Below are positions 36,779 to 47,128 of a stretch of 64,000 nucleotides of DNA, piece by piece (position 1 is the first letter of the stretch; every line of letters starts with the position of its first letter). The translations under genes and the position numbers were made by a program. The DNA lies in assembly GCF_003589745.1 (NCBI RefSeq), contig NZ_CP032364.1, forward strand, positions 992,001 through 1,056,000, in the 5' to 3' direction. The notes beneath the pieces are model-generated. The model was not told the DNA's origin, searched no databases, and was given only the letters and a program-made list of their open reading frames with translations. The DNA is from Lachnoanaerobaculum umeaense. GTDB lineage: Bacteria; Bacillota; Clostridia; Lachnospirales; Lachnospiraceae.

Positions 36779-39700
36779 ATGTATAAGAAAGTGCCTACAG
36801 ATCTGAAATTTGTAGAGAGAGAAAGAGAAGTTGAAAAGTTTTGGCGTGAAAACCATATTTTTGAGAAGAGTATTGAGGAGAGAAAAGATGCTCCAACATA
36901 TATGTTCTATGATGGACCGCCTACAGCAAATGGAAAGCCACATATCGGACATGCATTGACCAGAGTTATCAAGGATATGATTCCAAGATACAGAACCATG
37001 AAGGGATACAAAGTTCCAAGAAAAGCAGGTTGGGATACACATGGACTTCCGGTAGAGATAGAAGTGGAAAAAGAGCTTGGAATCAACGGAAAAGAGCAGA
37101 TAGAAAAGTATGGATTGGCACCATTTATTGAGAAATGTAAAGAATCAGTATGGAAATATAAGGGCATGTGGGAGGAGTTTTCAGATGTTATAGGTTTCTG
37201 GGCTGATATGAATGATCCGTATGTTACATATCATGATTCATATATAGAGTCAGAGTGGTGGGCTCTAAAGCAGATCTGGGATAAAGGACTTCTTTATAAG
37301 GGATTTAAGGTAGTACCATATTGTCCTAGATGTGGGACACCTCTTTCAAGCCATGAGGTAGCACAAGGATATAAGGATGTAAAAGAAAGATCAGCTATTG
37401 TAAGATTTAAGAAAAAGGATGAGGATGTTTATTTCTTAGCTTGGACAACAACACCTTGGACTTTACCAAGTAATGTGGCTCTTTGTGTAAATCCTGACGA
37501 AGATTATGTTAAGGTAAAGCAGAGAGATTATACATATATTCTTGCAAGTGCATTGGTTGAAACTGTTTTAAAAGAGGACTATACTGTACTAGAAACCTAT
37601 AAGGGTAAGGATCTTGAAGGTATTGAATATGAGCCACTTTGGGGTGGGCTGAATATAAAAAGTAAAGCATGGTTTGTAGTATGTGACAACTATGTTACCT
37701 TGACAGATGGTACAGGTATAGTACATATCGCACCGGCATTTGGTGAGGATGACTCTAGGATAGGTAGAAACTACGATCTTCCATTTCTACAGTTTGTAGA
37801 TGCACAGGGTAATCTCACAAAGGAAACAAAGTGGGAAGGTGTATTTGTAAAGGATGCTGACAAGCTTGTACTAAGAGATCTTGATGAAAACGGAAAGCTA
37901 TTTGATGCACCCGTATTTGAGCATAGTTACCCACATTGCTGGAGATGTAATACACCGCTTATCTACTATGCAAGAGAATCTTGGTATATTAAGATGACTG
38001 CGGTTAAAGAAGATATAATAAGAAATAATAATACTATAAACTGGATTCCTGAGAGTATCGGAAAAGGCAGATTTGGTGACTGGCTTGAGAATATTCAGGA
38101 CTGGGCAGTATCAAGAAATAGATATTGGGGAACACCTCTTAATGTATGGGTATGTGACTGCGGACATATGCATAGTATAGGAAGTGTTGAAGAGTTAAAG
38201 TCTATGTCAAATAACTGTCCTGACAATATAGAACTTCACAGACCATACATTGATGAAGTTACTATTCCATGTCCTGAGTGTGGTAAGGAGATGAGAAGGA
38301 CTCCTGAAGTACTTGATGCATGGTTTGATTCAGGTTCTATGCCATTTGCACAGCACCACTATCCATTTGAAAATCAGGAGAAGTTTGAAGCACAGTTTCC
38401 GGCTGACTTTATTTCAGAGGCGGTAGATCAGACAAGAGGCTGGTTCTATTCACTTCTTGCTATATCTACTCTGATATTTAATAAAGCACCATACAAGAAT
38501 GTTATTGTAATGGGACATGTGCAAGATGAAGACGGTCAAAAGATGAGTAAGTCAAAGGGAAATGCCGTAGATCCTATGGATGCACTCAACAAGTTCGGTG
38601 CAGATGCTATCAGATGGTATTTCTATGTAAACTCAGCGCCATGGCTTCCAAACAGATTCCATGATAAGGCTGTTGAGGAAGGACAGAGAAAGTTCCTAGG
38701 TACACTTTGGAATACTTATGCTTTCTATGTACTTTATGCCGATATTGACAGTTTCGATCCTACAAAGTATAGCTTAGAGTACGATAGACTTAGTGTAATG
38801 GATAAGTGGCTTTTATCAAAGCTTAATACATTGGTAAAGACAGTTGACGACTATTTGAACAATTATAAGATAACAGAGACTGCAAGAGCACTTCAGAGCT
38901 TCACAGATGATATGAGTAACTGGTATGTAAGAAGATGCAGAGAGAGATTCTGGGCAAAGGGAATGGAACAGGATAAGATAAATGCTTACATGACTTTGTA
39001 TACAGCTCTTATTACTCTTTCAAAGATAGCTGCACCTATGATACCTTTTATGACAGAAGAAATTTATCAAAATCTTGTAAGAAGTGTAGATAAGAATGCT
39101 CCTGAAAGTATCCACTTAACAGACTTCCCGGCTGTTAATGAAGAGTTTATAGATAAGGACCTTGAGGTAAGTATGGACGAGGTACTTGACATAGTAGTAC
39201 TTGGTAGAGCAGCAAGAAATTCAGCTAATATAAAGAACCGTCAGCCGATAGGAAATATGTATGTTAAGGCTGAGACTGTACTTGATCCATTCTATGTGGA
39301 GATCATAGAGGATGAGCTAAATGTCAAGGCTGTAGAGTTTAAGGATGATGTGGAAGAGTTTGTAAGCTACTCATTCAAGCCACAGCTAAAAACAGTTGGA
39401 CCAAAGTATGGCAAGCTTTTAGGTAAGATAAAAGAGGCACTTGCTTCACTTGATGGCCATACAGCTATGAATTCATTGAATGAAACAGGAAGTCTTGAGT
39501 TTGATTTTGATGGTGAGAAAGTAAGTCTGGGAAGAGAAGACTTGCTTATAGAAACTGCAAAGAATGAAGACTTTGTAACAGAAACTGATAATAAGACTAC
39601 AGTTGTACTTGATATAAGACTTGATGAAGCACTTATTGAAGAGGGTTTTGTGAGAGAACTGATTTCTAAAGTACAGACTATGAGAAAGGAAGCAGGATTT

Positions 39701-39892
39701 GAGGTAGTTGATCATATTTTGCTTTCACAAACAGGAAATGAGAGAATTGCTGAAATAATCAAGAAAAATGAAGCAGTAATCAAGAACGACACATTGGCAG
39801 ATGAGATAGTATATAACAATGTAGAGGGATACACAAAAGATTGGAACTTGAACGGAGAGAACACATCCCTTGGAGTTAGTAAGAAAGGTTAG
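36779..39892 (+). CDS. ileS: Isoleucyl-tRNA synthetase, eukaryote-like (type 2)
   Basis: The 1037-residue class I enzyme starts FVEREREVEKFWRENHIFEK and has GPPTANGKPHIGHALT (HIGH) and GQKMSKSKGNAVDP (KMSKS), the CP1 editing domain (WTTTPWTLPSNVALCV) and Cys pairs CPRCGTPL and CWRCNTPL. Its length and N-terminal form match the IleRS2 class, which is related to eukaryotic enzymes and often naturally less sensitive to mupirocin; that last point is family knowledge, not seen here. The HIGH motif is canonical. The C-terminal domain ends in VVLDIRLDEAL-type sequence. The T-box regulates it. Confidence 0.94.
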   Translation: MYKKVPTDLKFVEREREVEKFWRENHIFEKSIEERKDAPTYMFYDGPPTANGKPHIGHALTRVIKDMIPRYRTMKGYKVPRKAGWDTHGLPVEIEVEKELGINGKEQIEKYGLAPFIEKCKESVWKYKGMWEEFSDVIGFWADMNDPYVTYHDSYIESEWWALKQIWDKGLLYKGFKVVPYCPRCGTPLSSHEVAQGYKDVKERSAIVRFKKKDEDVYFLAWTTTPWTLPSNVALCVNPDEDYVKVKQRDYTYILASALVETVLKEDYTVLETYKGKDLEGIEYEPLWGGLNIKSKAWFVVCDNYVTLTDGTGIVHIAPAFGEDDSRIGRNYDLPFLQFVDAQGNLTKETKWEGVFVKDADKLVLRDLDENGKLFDAPVFEHSYPHCWRCNTPLIYYARESWYIKMTAVKEDIIRNNNTINWIPESIGKGRFGDWLENIQDWAVSRNRYWGTPLNVWVCDCGHMHSIGSVEELKSMSNNCPDNIELHRPYIDEVTIPCPECGKEMRRTPEVLDAWFDSGSMPFAQHHYPFENQEKFEAQFPADFISEAVDQTRGWFYSLLAISTLIFNKAPYKNVIVMGHVQDEDGQKMSKSKGNAVDPMDALNKFGADAIRWYFYVNSAPWLPNRFHDKAVEEGQRKFLGTLWNTYAFYVLYADIDSFDPTKYSLEYDRLSVMDKWLLSKLNTLVKTVDDYLNNYKITETARALQSFTDDMSNWYVRRCRERFWAKGMEQDKINAYMTLYTALITLSKIAAPMIPFMTEEIYQNLVRSVDKNAPESIHLTDFPAVNEEFIDKDLEVSMDEVLDIVVLGRAARNSANIKNRQPIGNMYVKAETVLDPFYVEIIEDELNVKAVEFKDDVEEFVSYSFKPQLKTVGPKYGKLLGKIKEALASLDGHTAMNSLNETGSLEFDFDGEKVSLGREDLLIETAKNEDFVTETDNKTTVVLDIRLDEALIEEGFVRELISKVQTMRKEAGFEVVDHILLSQTGNERIAEIIKKNEAVIKNDTLADEIVYNNVEGYTKDWNLNGENTSLGVSKKG

Positions 39893-39903
39893 ATGTACTT
39901 ACA

Positions 39904-42360
39904 ATGATGAACGCTAAGGAATTAAAAAAAGCTATAGAAGATAATGTAAAGGTATTATACAGAAAGACTATAGATGAGGCTAGTAAAGAGCAGGTTTTTT
40001 ATGCTCTTTCCTATGCCATCAAAGACACCATCATAGATGAGTGGATTGCAACACATAAGGCATATGATGCTCAGGATGCAAAGATCTTATATTATTTATC
40101 AATGGAGTTTTTGATAGGTAGAGCACTTGGCAACAATATCATAAACCTTGGTGCAAGAAAAGAAGTAGCAGAGGTTATGGAGGAGCTTGGATTTGATCTT
40201 ACAGATATAGAGGATCAGGAGAGCGATCCGGCCCTTGGAAACGGTGGTCTTGGTAGGCTTGCAGCATGTTTCCTTGATTCACTTGCAACTCTAAATTATC
40301 CTGCATATGGATGTGGTATAAGATATCGCTATGGTATGTTCAAACAAAAAATAGATAATGGATATCAAAAGGAAGTTCCGGATAACTGGATCAAGAACGG
40401 ATATCCATTTGAGATAAAGAGAAGTGAATACTCATATATAGTTAAATTTGGCGGAAATGTCAGAGTAGAAAATTTAAATGGTAAAGAAAAGTTTATACAT
40501 GAAAACTATGGTTCTGTAAGAGCAATTCCTTATGATATGCCTGTACTCGGATATGAGAACGGAATGGTAAACACACTTCGTATCTGGGATGCCGAGGCTA
40601 TTACAAACTTCAGTCTTGAGCAGTTTGACAAGGGAGATTATCAAAAGGCTCTTGAGCAGGAGAATCTTGCAAAGACATTGGTAGAGGTACTTTATCCAAA
40701 CGATAATCACTATGCAGGTAAAGAACTTAGATTAAAGCAGCAGTATTTCTTTATTTCAGCCAGCCTTCAAAGAGCGCTTGACAAGTTTAAAGAAAATCAC
40801 AGCGATATACATGATTTACCGAAGAAGGTGGTATTCCAGTTAAACGATACTCATCCTACAGTAGCAATACCTGAGCTTATGAGACTCCTCTTAGATGAGG
40901 AAGGGTTAAGCTGGGATGATGCCTGGAAGATAACTACAGAGTGTATGGCATATACCAATCATACTATAATGGCGGAGGCACTTGAGAAGTGGCCTATCGA
41001 TCTGTTTAAATCACTTCTTCCAAGAGTTTATCAAATCGTAGATGAGATAAACAGAAGATTTGTTGAGCAGATAAGAGCAAGATACCCACATAATTTTGCA
41101 GAAAAAGAAAAGAACATGGCAATACTTTACAACGGCCAGGTAAGAATGGCTTATATGGCTATTGTAGCAGGATTTTCCGTAAACGGTGTTGCAAGACTTC
41201 ATACCGAGATTTTAAAAAATCAGGAGTTGAAAGATTTCTATGAGATGATGCCTGATAAGTTCAACAACAAGACAAACGGTATTACTCAAAGAAGATTCCT
41301 TGTTCATGCAAATCCTCTCTTAACCGATTGGATTACTAAGAAGCTTGGAACAGATAAGTTTATTACTGATTTACCGCTTTTGGCAGGTCTTAAGGATTAT
41401 TTGGATGATGAGACAGCTCTGGCTGAGTTCATGGAGATAAAGTATCAAAATAAATTAAGGCTTGTAAAGTACATTAAGGAGCACAATGGAATAGATATAG
41501 ATCCTAATTCTATCTTTGATGTACAGGTAAAGAGATTACATGAGTACAAGCGTCAGCTTTTGAACATTTTACATGTAATGTATCTTTACAATAAGCTTAA
41601 AAATGATGAGAACTTTGATATGTATCCAAGAACCTTTATATTTGGAGCTAAGGCAGCAGCCGGATATAGAAGAGCAAAGCAGACCATAAAGCTTATCAAC
41701 TCTGTGGCAGATGTTATCAACAATGACAAGAGCATTGATGGTAAGATAAAAGTAGTTTTCATAGAGGATTATAAGGTTTCAAGTGCAGAAATTATCTTTG
41801 CGGCAGCAGATGTAAGTGAGCAGATATCTACTGCAAGTAAAGAGGCTTCAGGTACAGGAAATATGAAGTTTATGTTAAATGGTGCACCTACTATAGGTAC
41901 TATGGATGGTGCAAATGTAGAGATAGTAGAGGAAGTTGGAAAAGAGAATGCATTTATTTTCGGACTTTCTTCTGATGAGGTAATAGCTTTTGAGAAGAAT
42001 CACAACTATGATCCTGTATCTATCTTCAACAATGACAGTGAAATCAGGACAGTACTTATGCAGCTTGTAAACGGATTCTATTCTCCTGAAAACACAGAGG
42101 AATTTAGAGAGATTTATGATTCACTATTAAAGAGCCATGGACATGATAGAGCAGATACATACTTTATCTTAAAGGACTTTAGAAGCTATGCACAGGCACA
42201 TGAAGATGTAGATAAAGCTTATAGAGATAAGAAGAGATGGGCGAAGATGGCACTTACACAGACAGCAAATGTGGGTAAGTTCTCATCAGACAGAACCATT
42301 GAAGAATATGTAAAAGATATTTGGCATTTAAGTAAATTAAGGTTGGATAATGCAAAATAA
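39904..42360 (+). CDS. glgP: Glycogen/starch phosphorylase
   Basis: The 818-residue PLP enzyme releases glucose-1-phosphate from glycogen. Seen are DPALGNGGLGRLAACFLDS, NGITQRRFL, VQVKRLHEYKRQLLNI and the PLP-lysine region SKEASGTGNMKFMLNGA. Length is standard. It starts 11 bp after ileS behind only a weak AAAGG site, so it may depend partly on ileS transcription. No other glycogen genes are adjacent. Confidence 0.96.
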   Translation: MMNAKELKKAIEDNVKVLYRKTIDEASKEQVFYALSYAIKDTIIDEWIATHKAYDAQDAKILYYLSMEFLIGRALGNNIINLGARKEVAEVMEELGFDLTDIEDQESDPALGNGGLGRLAACFLDSLATLNYPAYGCGIRYRYGMFKQKIDNGYQKEVPDNWIKNGYPFEIKRSEYSYIVKFGGNVRVENLNGKEKFIHENYGSVRAIPYDMPVLGYENGMVNTLRIWDAEAITNFSLEQFDKGDYQKALEQENLAKTLVEVLYPNDNHYAGKELRLKQQYFFISASLQRALDKFKENHSDIHDLPKKVVFQLNDTHPTVAIPELMRLLLDEEGLSWDDAWKITTECMAYTNHTIMAEALEKWPIDLFKSLLPRVYQIVDEINRRFVEQIRARYPHNFAEKEKNMAILYNGQVRMAYMAIVAGFSVNGVARLHTEILKNQELKDFYEMMPDKFNNKTNGITQRRFLVHANPLLTDWITKKLGTDKFITDLPLLAGLKDYLDDETALAEFMEIKYQNKLRLVKYIKEHNGIDIDPNSIFDVQVKRLHEYKRQLLNILHVMYLYNKLKNDENFDMYPRTFIFGAKAAAGYRRAKQTIKLINSVADVINNDKSIDGKIKVVFIEDYKVSSAEIIFAAADVSEQISTASKEASGTGNMKFMLNGAPTIGTMDGANVEIVEEVGKENAFIFGLSSDEVIAFEKNHNYDPVSIFNNDSEIRTVLMQLVNGFYSPENTEEFREIYDSLLKSHGHDRADTYFILKDFRSYAQAHEDVDKAYRDKKRWAKMALTQTANVGKFSSDRTIEEYVKDIWHLSKLRLDNAK

Positions 42361-43144
42361 AAAAATTTTTAGTTTTGATATTGATATGACATTGCTTGAC
42401 CACAAGGATTATAAGATTACACCTTCTGCTCTCTTAGCTATAGAAAGCTTAAGAGAACAGGGGCATATCATAGTCCTTGCCACAGGTAGAAATCCTGAGA
42501 ATACTGATAGTAAGCAATTTGTAGATATAGTAAATCCTGATGCAGTGATTGGATTAAACGGAACTTTGGTAAAAGTAGGAGAAGAAAAGATATTCGAACA
42601 TTTCTTTGACAAAGAAGTTCTAAGAGGCTTAGCAAAGTATGTGGAAGGAAAAGAATGTTCTATTGGTTTGACATTGGAAGACAAAGATTATTTTTTTAAT
42701 CCACATATAATAGATGCATATGATTTTAAAAGATGGGGACAACACTTTAGAAATTTCTGTCCTCCTGAGGAATTATTTAATCTTCCGATAAGAACATTGA
42801 CCTATGTAGGTCCAAAGGAATGGGTTAAAGATATAGAAGAAAGGTTTCCTACTTTGAAGCTTCCTCTTTTTGCCGGTATGTTTGGTGCTGATGTTATAGA
42901 AAAAGTTGCAAGCAAGGCTGAAGGCTTAAAGTTATTATGCAAATACTTTAGTATTGATATTAAGGATACTGTTGCCTTTGGAGATTCTATGAATGATAAA
43001 GAAATCTTATATGAGTCCGGATTTGGCATAGCCATGGGTAATTCAATAGAGGAACTAAAACAATATGCAGACTTTGTCACTGATGATATAGCTGATGATG
43101 GAGTTTTTAATGCATTAGAAAAATTTGGCTTTATATATACTTAA
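42350..43144 (+). CDS. Cof-type HAD phosphatase
   Basis: The 264-residue protein has HAD motif I FSFDIDMTLLD, motif II ATGRNPE, a C2-type cap and motif III/IV VAFGDSMNDKEIL. Cof/YbiV-like enzymes dephosphorylate sugar phosphates and related compounds. The gene overlaps the end of glgP by 11 bp, which hints at a role in phosphosugar metabolism. The substrate is unknown. Confidence 0.88.
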   Translation: MQNKKIFSFDIDMTLLDHKDYKITPSALLAIESLREQGHIIVLATGRNPENTDSKQFVDIVNPDAVIGLNGTLVKVGEEKIFEHFFDKEVLRGLAKYVEGKECSIGLTLEDKDYFFNPHIIDAYDFKRWGQHFRNFCPPEELFNLPIRTLTYVGPKEWVKDIEERFPTLKLPLFAGMFGADVIEKVASKAEGLKLLCKYFSIDIKDTVAFGDSMNDKEILYESGFGIAMGNSIEELKQYADFVTDDIADDGVFNALEKFGFIYT

Positions 43145-43158
43145 TAAATATAGGTAAT

Positions 43159-43226
43159 AGCTCTGTAAATAAGGTTATAGGTTGGTATGATACTTACCGG
43201 ATAAACTTAGCTTTTACAGAGCTTTT
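43159..43226 (+). terminator. Long imperfect hairpin before aminopeptidase P gene
   Basis: AGCTCTGTAAA (from 43159) pairs with TTTACAGAGCT (43213-43223). Between them GGTTGGTAT and ATACTTACC pair partly, giving a long interrupted stem. Four T residues follow. It may be a terminator for the HAD gene or an mRNA leader structure of the next gene, whose ribosome site lies 6 bp beyond. Confidence 0.5.
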
Positions 43227-43243
43227 ACAAAAGGAGCATTATT

Positions 43244-45022
43244 ATGAAACAGACGATTGTTGATTTAAGAAGAGTAATGCAAAGAGAGGGGATAGACGCA
43301 TGGATATCCCCTTCTTCTGATGCACATCAAAGTGAATATCCTACAGAATATGATAAATGTAGGAGGTTTCTTAGCGGTTTTACAGGTAGTGCAGGTACAC
43401 TTTTGGTAATGATGGAAGAGGCCTATCTTTGGACTGATGGAAGATATTTTTTGCAGGCAGAGAGTGAGCTTAAAGATTCCGGTATTACACTTATGAAAAT
43501 GGGAGAGCTCGGAGTACCAAGTCTGGATGAGCTTTTGGAAGAAAAGATGAAAAAGGATGAGGTACTTGGATTTAACGGATCACTCCTAAGTTTTTCAGAA
43601 GGAAAGGTTATTGCAAACAAGGTTGTAAAAAAAGGTGTGAAACTGGCAATTGGAAAAGAAATTACTAATGAGGTATGGACTGATAGACCTAAAAGGCCGC
43701 ATACAAAGGTATTTATTTTAGAAGACAAATATGCCGGAAAGTCAGCAAGTAAAAAGATAAGTGAAGTAAGAGAGAGAATGAATGGTAAGGATTTATTAAT
43801 AGTATCATCATTGTCAGATATTGCTTGGCTGACAAACTTGAGAGCTTTTGATATACAGTGTAATCCTTTATTTCTGTCTTATTTTATACTTGAAATGGAT
43901 AAGGCAATATTATTTATTCAAGAAGAGTCTCTAAGTGATGATGTTAGAGAATATCTGAGTAATAACGGTATAGGGATAAAGCCTTATGATGATTTTGATA
44001 AAAGTGTTGCAGCTATTAAGAGTAGGCAAATAATGTTTGATGAGGCGGATGTCAGCTATAAGACATTTATTTCCATAAGTAAAAAAGATAATGCAAACAA
44101 GCTTTATAATGTACTTAGTCCGGTAACATATTTAAAAAACATCAAAAACGATATAGAAGTTTCAAATATGAAAAAATCTCATATCAGAGATGGTGTTTAT
44201 ATGGCTAAGTATATGTATTGGTTAAAGCAGCAGATTAAAAATGGTGCTAAGCTTACAGAAAAGACAGCTTCAGATTATCTTGACGATTTAAGAAGAGGTG
44301 ATGAACTATTTCTTGACTTAAGCTTCCCTACCATATCAGGGTATGCAGAAAATGGTGCAATAGTACATTATGAAGCAGAGTATGATACAGCAAAAGAACT
44401 TGAAGCAAAGGGTCTATATCTTTTTGACTCAGGTGCTACATATATGGATGGTACTACTGATGTTACAAGGACTATTTCTCTTGGAGAAAACACCTATGAA
44501 GAGAGACTCCACTATACTTTAGTAACTATTGGAATGCTGCGACTTTTAAACACTACATTTAAGAGAGGAGCTATAGGTGCCTGCCTTGATATAAAGGCAA
44601 GAGAGGCACTTTGGGAGTATGGACTTGACTACAACCATGGTACAGGTCATGGAGTAGGATTCGTAAATACAGTACATGAGGCACCTACATCTATAAGGAA
44701 TAAGATTAACAAAGATTTATATAGAAATCTTGAGTTTGAGCCCGGTATGATAATGAGTGACGAGCCGGGAGTATATATAAGTGGTAAACATGGTATAAGA
44801 ATGGAAATTTTGATGACCGTAGTAGAAAAACAGGATGGCTTCCTTGGATTTGAAAGTCTTACCATGGCACCTATCGACAATGAGCCGCTCTTAGTGGAAG
44901 TAATGACAAAGAGAGATATAGAGCTTTATAATAAATATCAAAAACAGGTCTATGAGGCTATATCCTATGGACTTAGTGAAGAAGAGAAATTATGGCTGAA
45001 AGAATTAACAAAAGAAATATAA
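43244..45022 (+). CDS. Aminopeptidase P-type (M24B) Xaa-Pro peptidase
   Basis: The 592-residue cytosolic metallopeptidase removes N-terminal residues preceding proline. Two creatinase-type N-terminal domains precede the M24 fold. Likely metal ligands are Asp395 (LFDSGATYMDG), Asp406 (TTDVTRT), His469 (GTGHGVGF), Glu507 (MSDEPGVY) and Glu521 (GIRMEIL). The three-domain length is that of the eukaryote-like APP1 class, also found in Firmicutes. It has an AAAGGAG site. Its last 31 bp overlap the rlmD-like gene. Confidence 0.93.
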   Translation: MKQTIVDLRRVMQREGIDAWISPSSDAHQSEYPTEYDKCRRFLSGFTGSAGTLLVMMEEAYLWTDGRYFLQAESELKDSGITLMKMGELGVPSLDELLEEKMKKDEVLGFNGSLLSFSEGKVIANKVVKKGVKLAIGKEITNEVWTDRPKRPHTKVFILEDKYAGKSASKKISEVRERMNGKDLLIVSSLSDIAWLTNLRAFDIQCNPLFLSYFILEMDKAILFIQEESLSDDVREYLSNNGIGIKPYDDFDKSVAAIKSRQIMFDEADVSYKTFISISKKDNANKLYNVLSPVTYLKNIKNDIEVSNMKKSHIRDGVYMAKYMYWLKQQIKNGAKLTEKTASDYLDDLRRGDELFLDLSFPTISGYAENGAIVHYEAEYDTAKELEAKGLYLFDSGATYMDGTTDVTRTISLGENTYEERLHYTLVTIGMLRLLNTTFKRGAIGACLDIKAREALWEYGLDYNHGTGHGVGFVNTVHEAPTSIRNKINKDLYRNLEFEPGMIMSDEPGVYISGKHGIRMEILMTVVEKQDGFLGFESLTMAPIDNEPLLVEVMTKRDIELYNKYQKQVYEAISYGLSEEEKLWLKELTKEI

Positions 45023-46446
45023 AAGTTTCTAAGGAGCAAAAATGTGCAGTTGCCAAAAAATGTGGCGGATGTGATTATATAAACAGTTCATATAATAAGC
45101 ATGTCAAGGAGAAACTTGATATTGCAAATTCTTTGATAAAAAAATATGGTAAATTTGATGGGATTGTCTCAATGAGCAATCCCTATCATTATAGGAATAA
45201 GGTAAGTGCAGTTTTTGGCTTTGAAAATAAGAAAATTATTGCCGGTACTTATCAGAAGAACTCCCATAGAGTGGTTGATACAAAAAACTGTCTTATTGAA
45301 GATGAGAAAGCAAGCAGTATTATACAGACCATCAAGAAAATGTGTGTATCATTTAAAATCAAGGCATATGATGAAGACAGTGGTTTTGGATTCTTGCGCC
45401 ATGTTCTAATTCGTGTAGGCAAGAAAAGCGGTCAGATTATGGTTGTTTTGGTGACCTCAAATGTAATCTTTCCAAATAAGAATGCTTTTATCAAGGTACT
45501 TAGAGGAGAACATCCGGAAATAACTACCATAGTGCAAAATATAAATAATAAAAACACAAGTATAGTACTTGGCGACAGGGAAATAGTGATGTATGGTAAG
45601 GGTTATATCATAGATGAGCTATGTGGCCTTAATTTTAAGATTTCACCAAAGTCATTCTATCAGGTAAATAGAGAGCAGACAGAAAAGCTTTATTCTCAAG
45701 CAATAGAGTATGCAGACTTAAAAGATGATGAAGTGCTATTGGATGCTTACTCCGGAATAGGAACAATAGGACTGATTGCCTCAAAATCTGTTAAAGAAGT
45801 TATATCCGTAGAACTAAATAAAGATGCCCATAAAGATGCCATCACAAATGCTAAGATAAATAATATAAAGAATGTGAAATTCTATAATGCAGATGCAACA
45901 GCATTTATAAATGATTTGGCAGCAGCCAAAGAAAAAATAGATGTGGTAATCCTTGATCCGCCAAGAACCGGCTCTACAGAAGAGTTTATAGCAGCAGTAG
46001 GTAGGCTGAAGCCAAGGAAGGTGGTATATATCTCCTGCAATCCGGAGACACTTGCAAGAGATCTGGAAAGCTTTAAAAAGCAAAGATATGGGTTTGAGAA
46101 GGGAAAGTTATTTGACTGCTTTTGCCATACGGGTCATGTGGAGGGGGTAGCATTATTGTCCAAACTTGATGTCGATAAGCATATAAGTGTTGAAGTAGAG
46201 CTGGATGAACTTGATTTGACAAGTGCTGAAAGTAAAGCGTCTTATGCACAAATTAAGGAATATATATTAGAAAAATTTGATTTAAAGGTTTCGACACTCT
46301 ATATTGCACAGATTAAAAAGAAGTGTGGAATTGTACTGAGGGAGAATTATAATAAATCGAAAAAAGAGAAACAAGTTATTCCACAGTGTACACCTGAGAA
46401 AGAAGAAGCCATCATGGATGCGTTAAGGCACTTTAAAATGATTTAA
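44992..46446 (+). CDS. rlmD: 23S rRNA (uracil-C5)-methyltransferase RlmD/RlmCD-type
   Basis: The 484-residue SAM-dependent enzyme has N-terminal iron-sulfur Cys (CAVAKKCGGCDY), the SPKSFYQVNREQ segment, SAM motif LDAYSGIGTIGL, DPPRTG and the catalytic Cys in YISCNPETLARDL. After the methyltransferase fold (from residue ~390) a ~95-residue C-terminal domain is added (YAQIKEYILEKFDLKVSTLY, then IAQIKKKCGI and a CTPEKEEAI motif), an extension I have seen in other clostridial members. Its start lies inside the upstream gene, so expression is coupled. Confidence 0.92.
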   Translation: MAERINKRNIKVSKEQKCAVAKKCGGCDYINSSYNKHVKEKLDIANSLIKKYGKFDGIVSMSNPYHYRNKVSAVFGFENKKIIAGTYQKNSHRVVDTKNCLIEDEKASSIIQTIKKMCVSFKIKAYDEDSGFGFLRHVLIRVGKKSGQIMVVLVTSNVIFPNKNAFIKVLRGEHPEITTIVQNINNKNTSIVLGDREIVMYGKGYIIDELCGLNFKISPKSFYQVNREQTEKLYSQAIEYADLKDDEVLLDAYSGIGTIGLIASKSVKEVISVELNKDAHKDAITNAKINNIKNVKFYNADATAFINDLAAAKEKIDVVILDPPRTGSTEEFIAAVGRLKPRKVVYISCNPETLARDLESFKKQRYGFEKGKLFDCFCHTGHVEGVALLSKLDVDKHISVEVELDELDLTSAESKASYAQIKEYILEKFDLKVSTLYIAQIKKKCGIVLRENYNKSKKEKQVIPQCTPEKEEAIMDALRHFKMI

Positions 46447-46465
46447 GAGAAAGGGGATGTATTAT

Positions 46466-46708
46466 ATGAGGTGGATATTAAAGATAATTTTATTTCTAAT
46501 AATATTACTTCTATCAATACTAATTTCTTTTCTAAAATTCATAATCAGTGTTAGTGGAATGATTTTAGGAATATTATCGTTCTTGGTGGTATTAGGTTCA
46601 TTTACAGCACTTATACAAAAAGACGCAACTAAATTTGAATCAAAGAATAGATATGTATTTATCTATTTTGGATTAGTTAAAAAAGTAGTTAGACAACTAG
46701 ATTTTTAA
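46466..46708 (+). CDS. CD1845-like small membrane protein of conjugative elements
   Basis: The ~80-residue protein (MRWILKIILFLIILLLSILI) has two hydrophobic segments and a basic C-terminus. The start at 46466 gives GGGG a 9-bp spacing; the ATG at 46457 directly abuts it. The N-terminal pattern, MRWILKI-hydrophobic-SFLKF-GMILGILSFL, resembles the CD1845-type proteins coded next to antirestriction and mobilisation genes of clostridial ICEs. It marks the left edge of the accessory island. Function is unknown. Confidence 0.5.
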   Translation: MRWILKIILFLIILLLSILISFLKFIISVSGMILGILSFLVVLGSFTALIQKDATKFESKNRYVFIYFGLVKKVVRQLDF

Positions 46709-46718
46709 GGTGAAAATA

Positions 46719-46991
46719 ATGAGTTTATCTGATAAATTATTTAATCAAATAAAGCAACTTTCTACTAATATTACAGAGGAGAATTATTATGCCTGTCACG
46801 AGCAGGGATATGATATTTTGAGTAAAATAAAGGATTTAGGTATCGAACAAGAGTATACATACAACCTGCTTTTTAAGTATTACAATAGTTTAGAGGATGG
46901 CTTGTCTAAAGAGTGGATTGCAGATCTGTTAGATTGTATATGCGGGTGGTGTGCTCCACATAAATACATTTGGGGGAATAGAGAGAAATAG
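46719..46991 (+). CDS. Conserved hypothetical protein
   Basis: The ~90-residue protein has a helical N-terminal region (SDKLFNQIKQLSTNITEENY) and a Cys/Trp-rich end (LLDCICGWCAPHKYIWG). The start at 46719 has AAGGTG six bases upstream; a GTG at 46710 is the alternative. I do not recognise a domain. It follows the small membrane protein by 10 bp and precedes the IS remnant. Confidence 0.5.
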   Translation: MSLSDKLFNQIKQLSTNITEENYYACHEQGYDILSKIKDLGIEQEYTYNLLFKYYNSLEDGLSKEWIADLLDCICGWCAPHKYIWGNREK

Positions 46992-47128
46992 CAACTCTGA
47001 TTTGTTATAACTATTTTGTCGATTTGATCTTATGAGGAATAATATGGATTATATACATGATAGAAACAGCAACATACTATAAAGTGTCAAGTACTTATGT
47101 ACAAAAAATCTTATATAAAAATGTACAA

